This document shows positions 5,686 to 5,765 of a DNA stretch of 5,765 bases, in pieces. Every line of letters begins with the position of its first letter. Within the stretch, counting starts at the first letter, position 1. This DNA is from JBEEMU01 sp043778315 (lineage in GTDB: Bacteria > Bacteroidota > Bacteroidia > Chitinophagales > Saprospiraceae). The stretch is from NCBI GenBank assembly GCA_043778315.1, contig JAYWGJ010000256.1, positions 1 to 5,765 on the forward strand. Reading direction: 5' to 3'. The notes under the pieces were generated by a model, which saw nothing but the letters and a program-made list of their open reading frames with translations, was not told the origin of the DNA and searched no databases. The translations under genes and the position numbers were made by a program.

Positions 5686-5724
5686 GAGCGAAATTTTTCA
5701 GCTTCAATTCCAAAAATTTTGCTC
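5686..5724. repeat. 13-base inverted repeat beside the array
   Basis: GAGCGAAATTTTT (5686-5698) pairs with AAAAATTTTGCTC (5712-5724) around a 13-base loop. The one imperfect pair is G-T on the + strand (G-U in RNA) and C-A on the - strand. No T tract follows on the - strand. It overlaps the end of the possible gene fragment at 5704-5763 and could mark its 3' end. Confidence 0.5.
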
Positions 5725-5763
5725 GCGCATATCGCCAATCACGCCCAAGCTGCCGTTTCTGTT
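5704..5763 (-). CDS. Possible C-terminal end of an unidentified gene (truncated by window edge)
   Basis: Reading leftward from the right edge, one - strand frame gives NRNGSLGVIGDMREQNFWN and then TGA at 5706-5704. The composition changes here from repeat DNA to more balanced, coding-like sequence, and the strand agrees with the three preceding genes. Against it, only 19 residues are visible, all three + strand frames and another - strand frame are also open at this edge, and I do not recognise the family. Confidence 0.3.
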   Translation of the reverse strand, partial: NRNGSLGVIGDMREQNFWN

Positions 5764-5765
5764 GT

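Noticed and set aside
1..5765. A new multi-gene system
   Set aside because: The four recognisable genes have unrelated, mostly housekeeping roles, and no unknown gene cluster, mobile element or defence module is visible; novelty here, if any, is in the repeats.

Overview
This window looks like Bacteroidota (Bacteroidetes) chromosomal DNA. The reasons are the close match of the ABC-F protein to the form I know from that phylum, starts preceded by A-rich leaders instead of Shine-Dalgarno sites, a TAnnTTTG-type promoter element upstream of pruA, and intergenic regions full of short hairpin and AGTGAACAG-type dispersed repeats. This assignment rests on recalled family features, not on a search.

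Layout from left to right: (1) the C-terminal 369 residues of an ABC-F ribosome-associated ATPase on the + strand (2-1111), cut by the left edge. (2) A 230-base gap between convergent genes, holding a composite repeat, a hairpin, a direct repeat and a good intrinsic terminator. (3) rsmD, the 16S rRNA m2G966 methyltransferase, on the - strand, with the start placed at 1878. (4) A 259-base gap packed with inverted repeats, including terminator-like hairpins behind pruA and a second copy of the composite repeat just ahead of rsmD. (5) pruA, 1-pyrroline-5-carboxylate dehydrogenase, - strand, complete. (6) A 75-base gap with a probable pruA promoter. (7) A polytopic membrane protein with GT-C glycosyltransferase character, - strand, whose 5' end runs into a repeat array without any ATG. 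(8) About 350 bases of T-tract/purine tandem and dispersed repeats (5333-5680). (9) At the right edge, a possible C-terminal scrap of another - strand gene.

The genes do not form an obvious pathway. Translation and ribosome maturation (ABC-F, RsmD), proline catabolism (PruA) and envelope glycan or lipid modification (GT-C protein) sit side by side as ordinary housekeeping genes separated by repeat-rich spacers. I see no phage, IS, CRISPR, toxin-antitoxin or defence system. The most interesting signals are the repeats: they abut gene ends almost to the base, one hairpin family shows covarying stems, and one array seems to have replaced the normal start region of the membrane protein gene.
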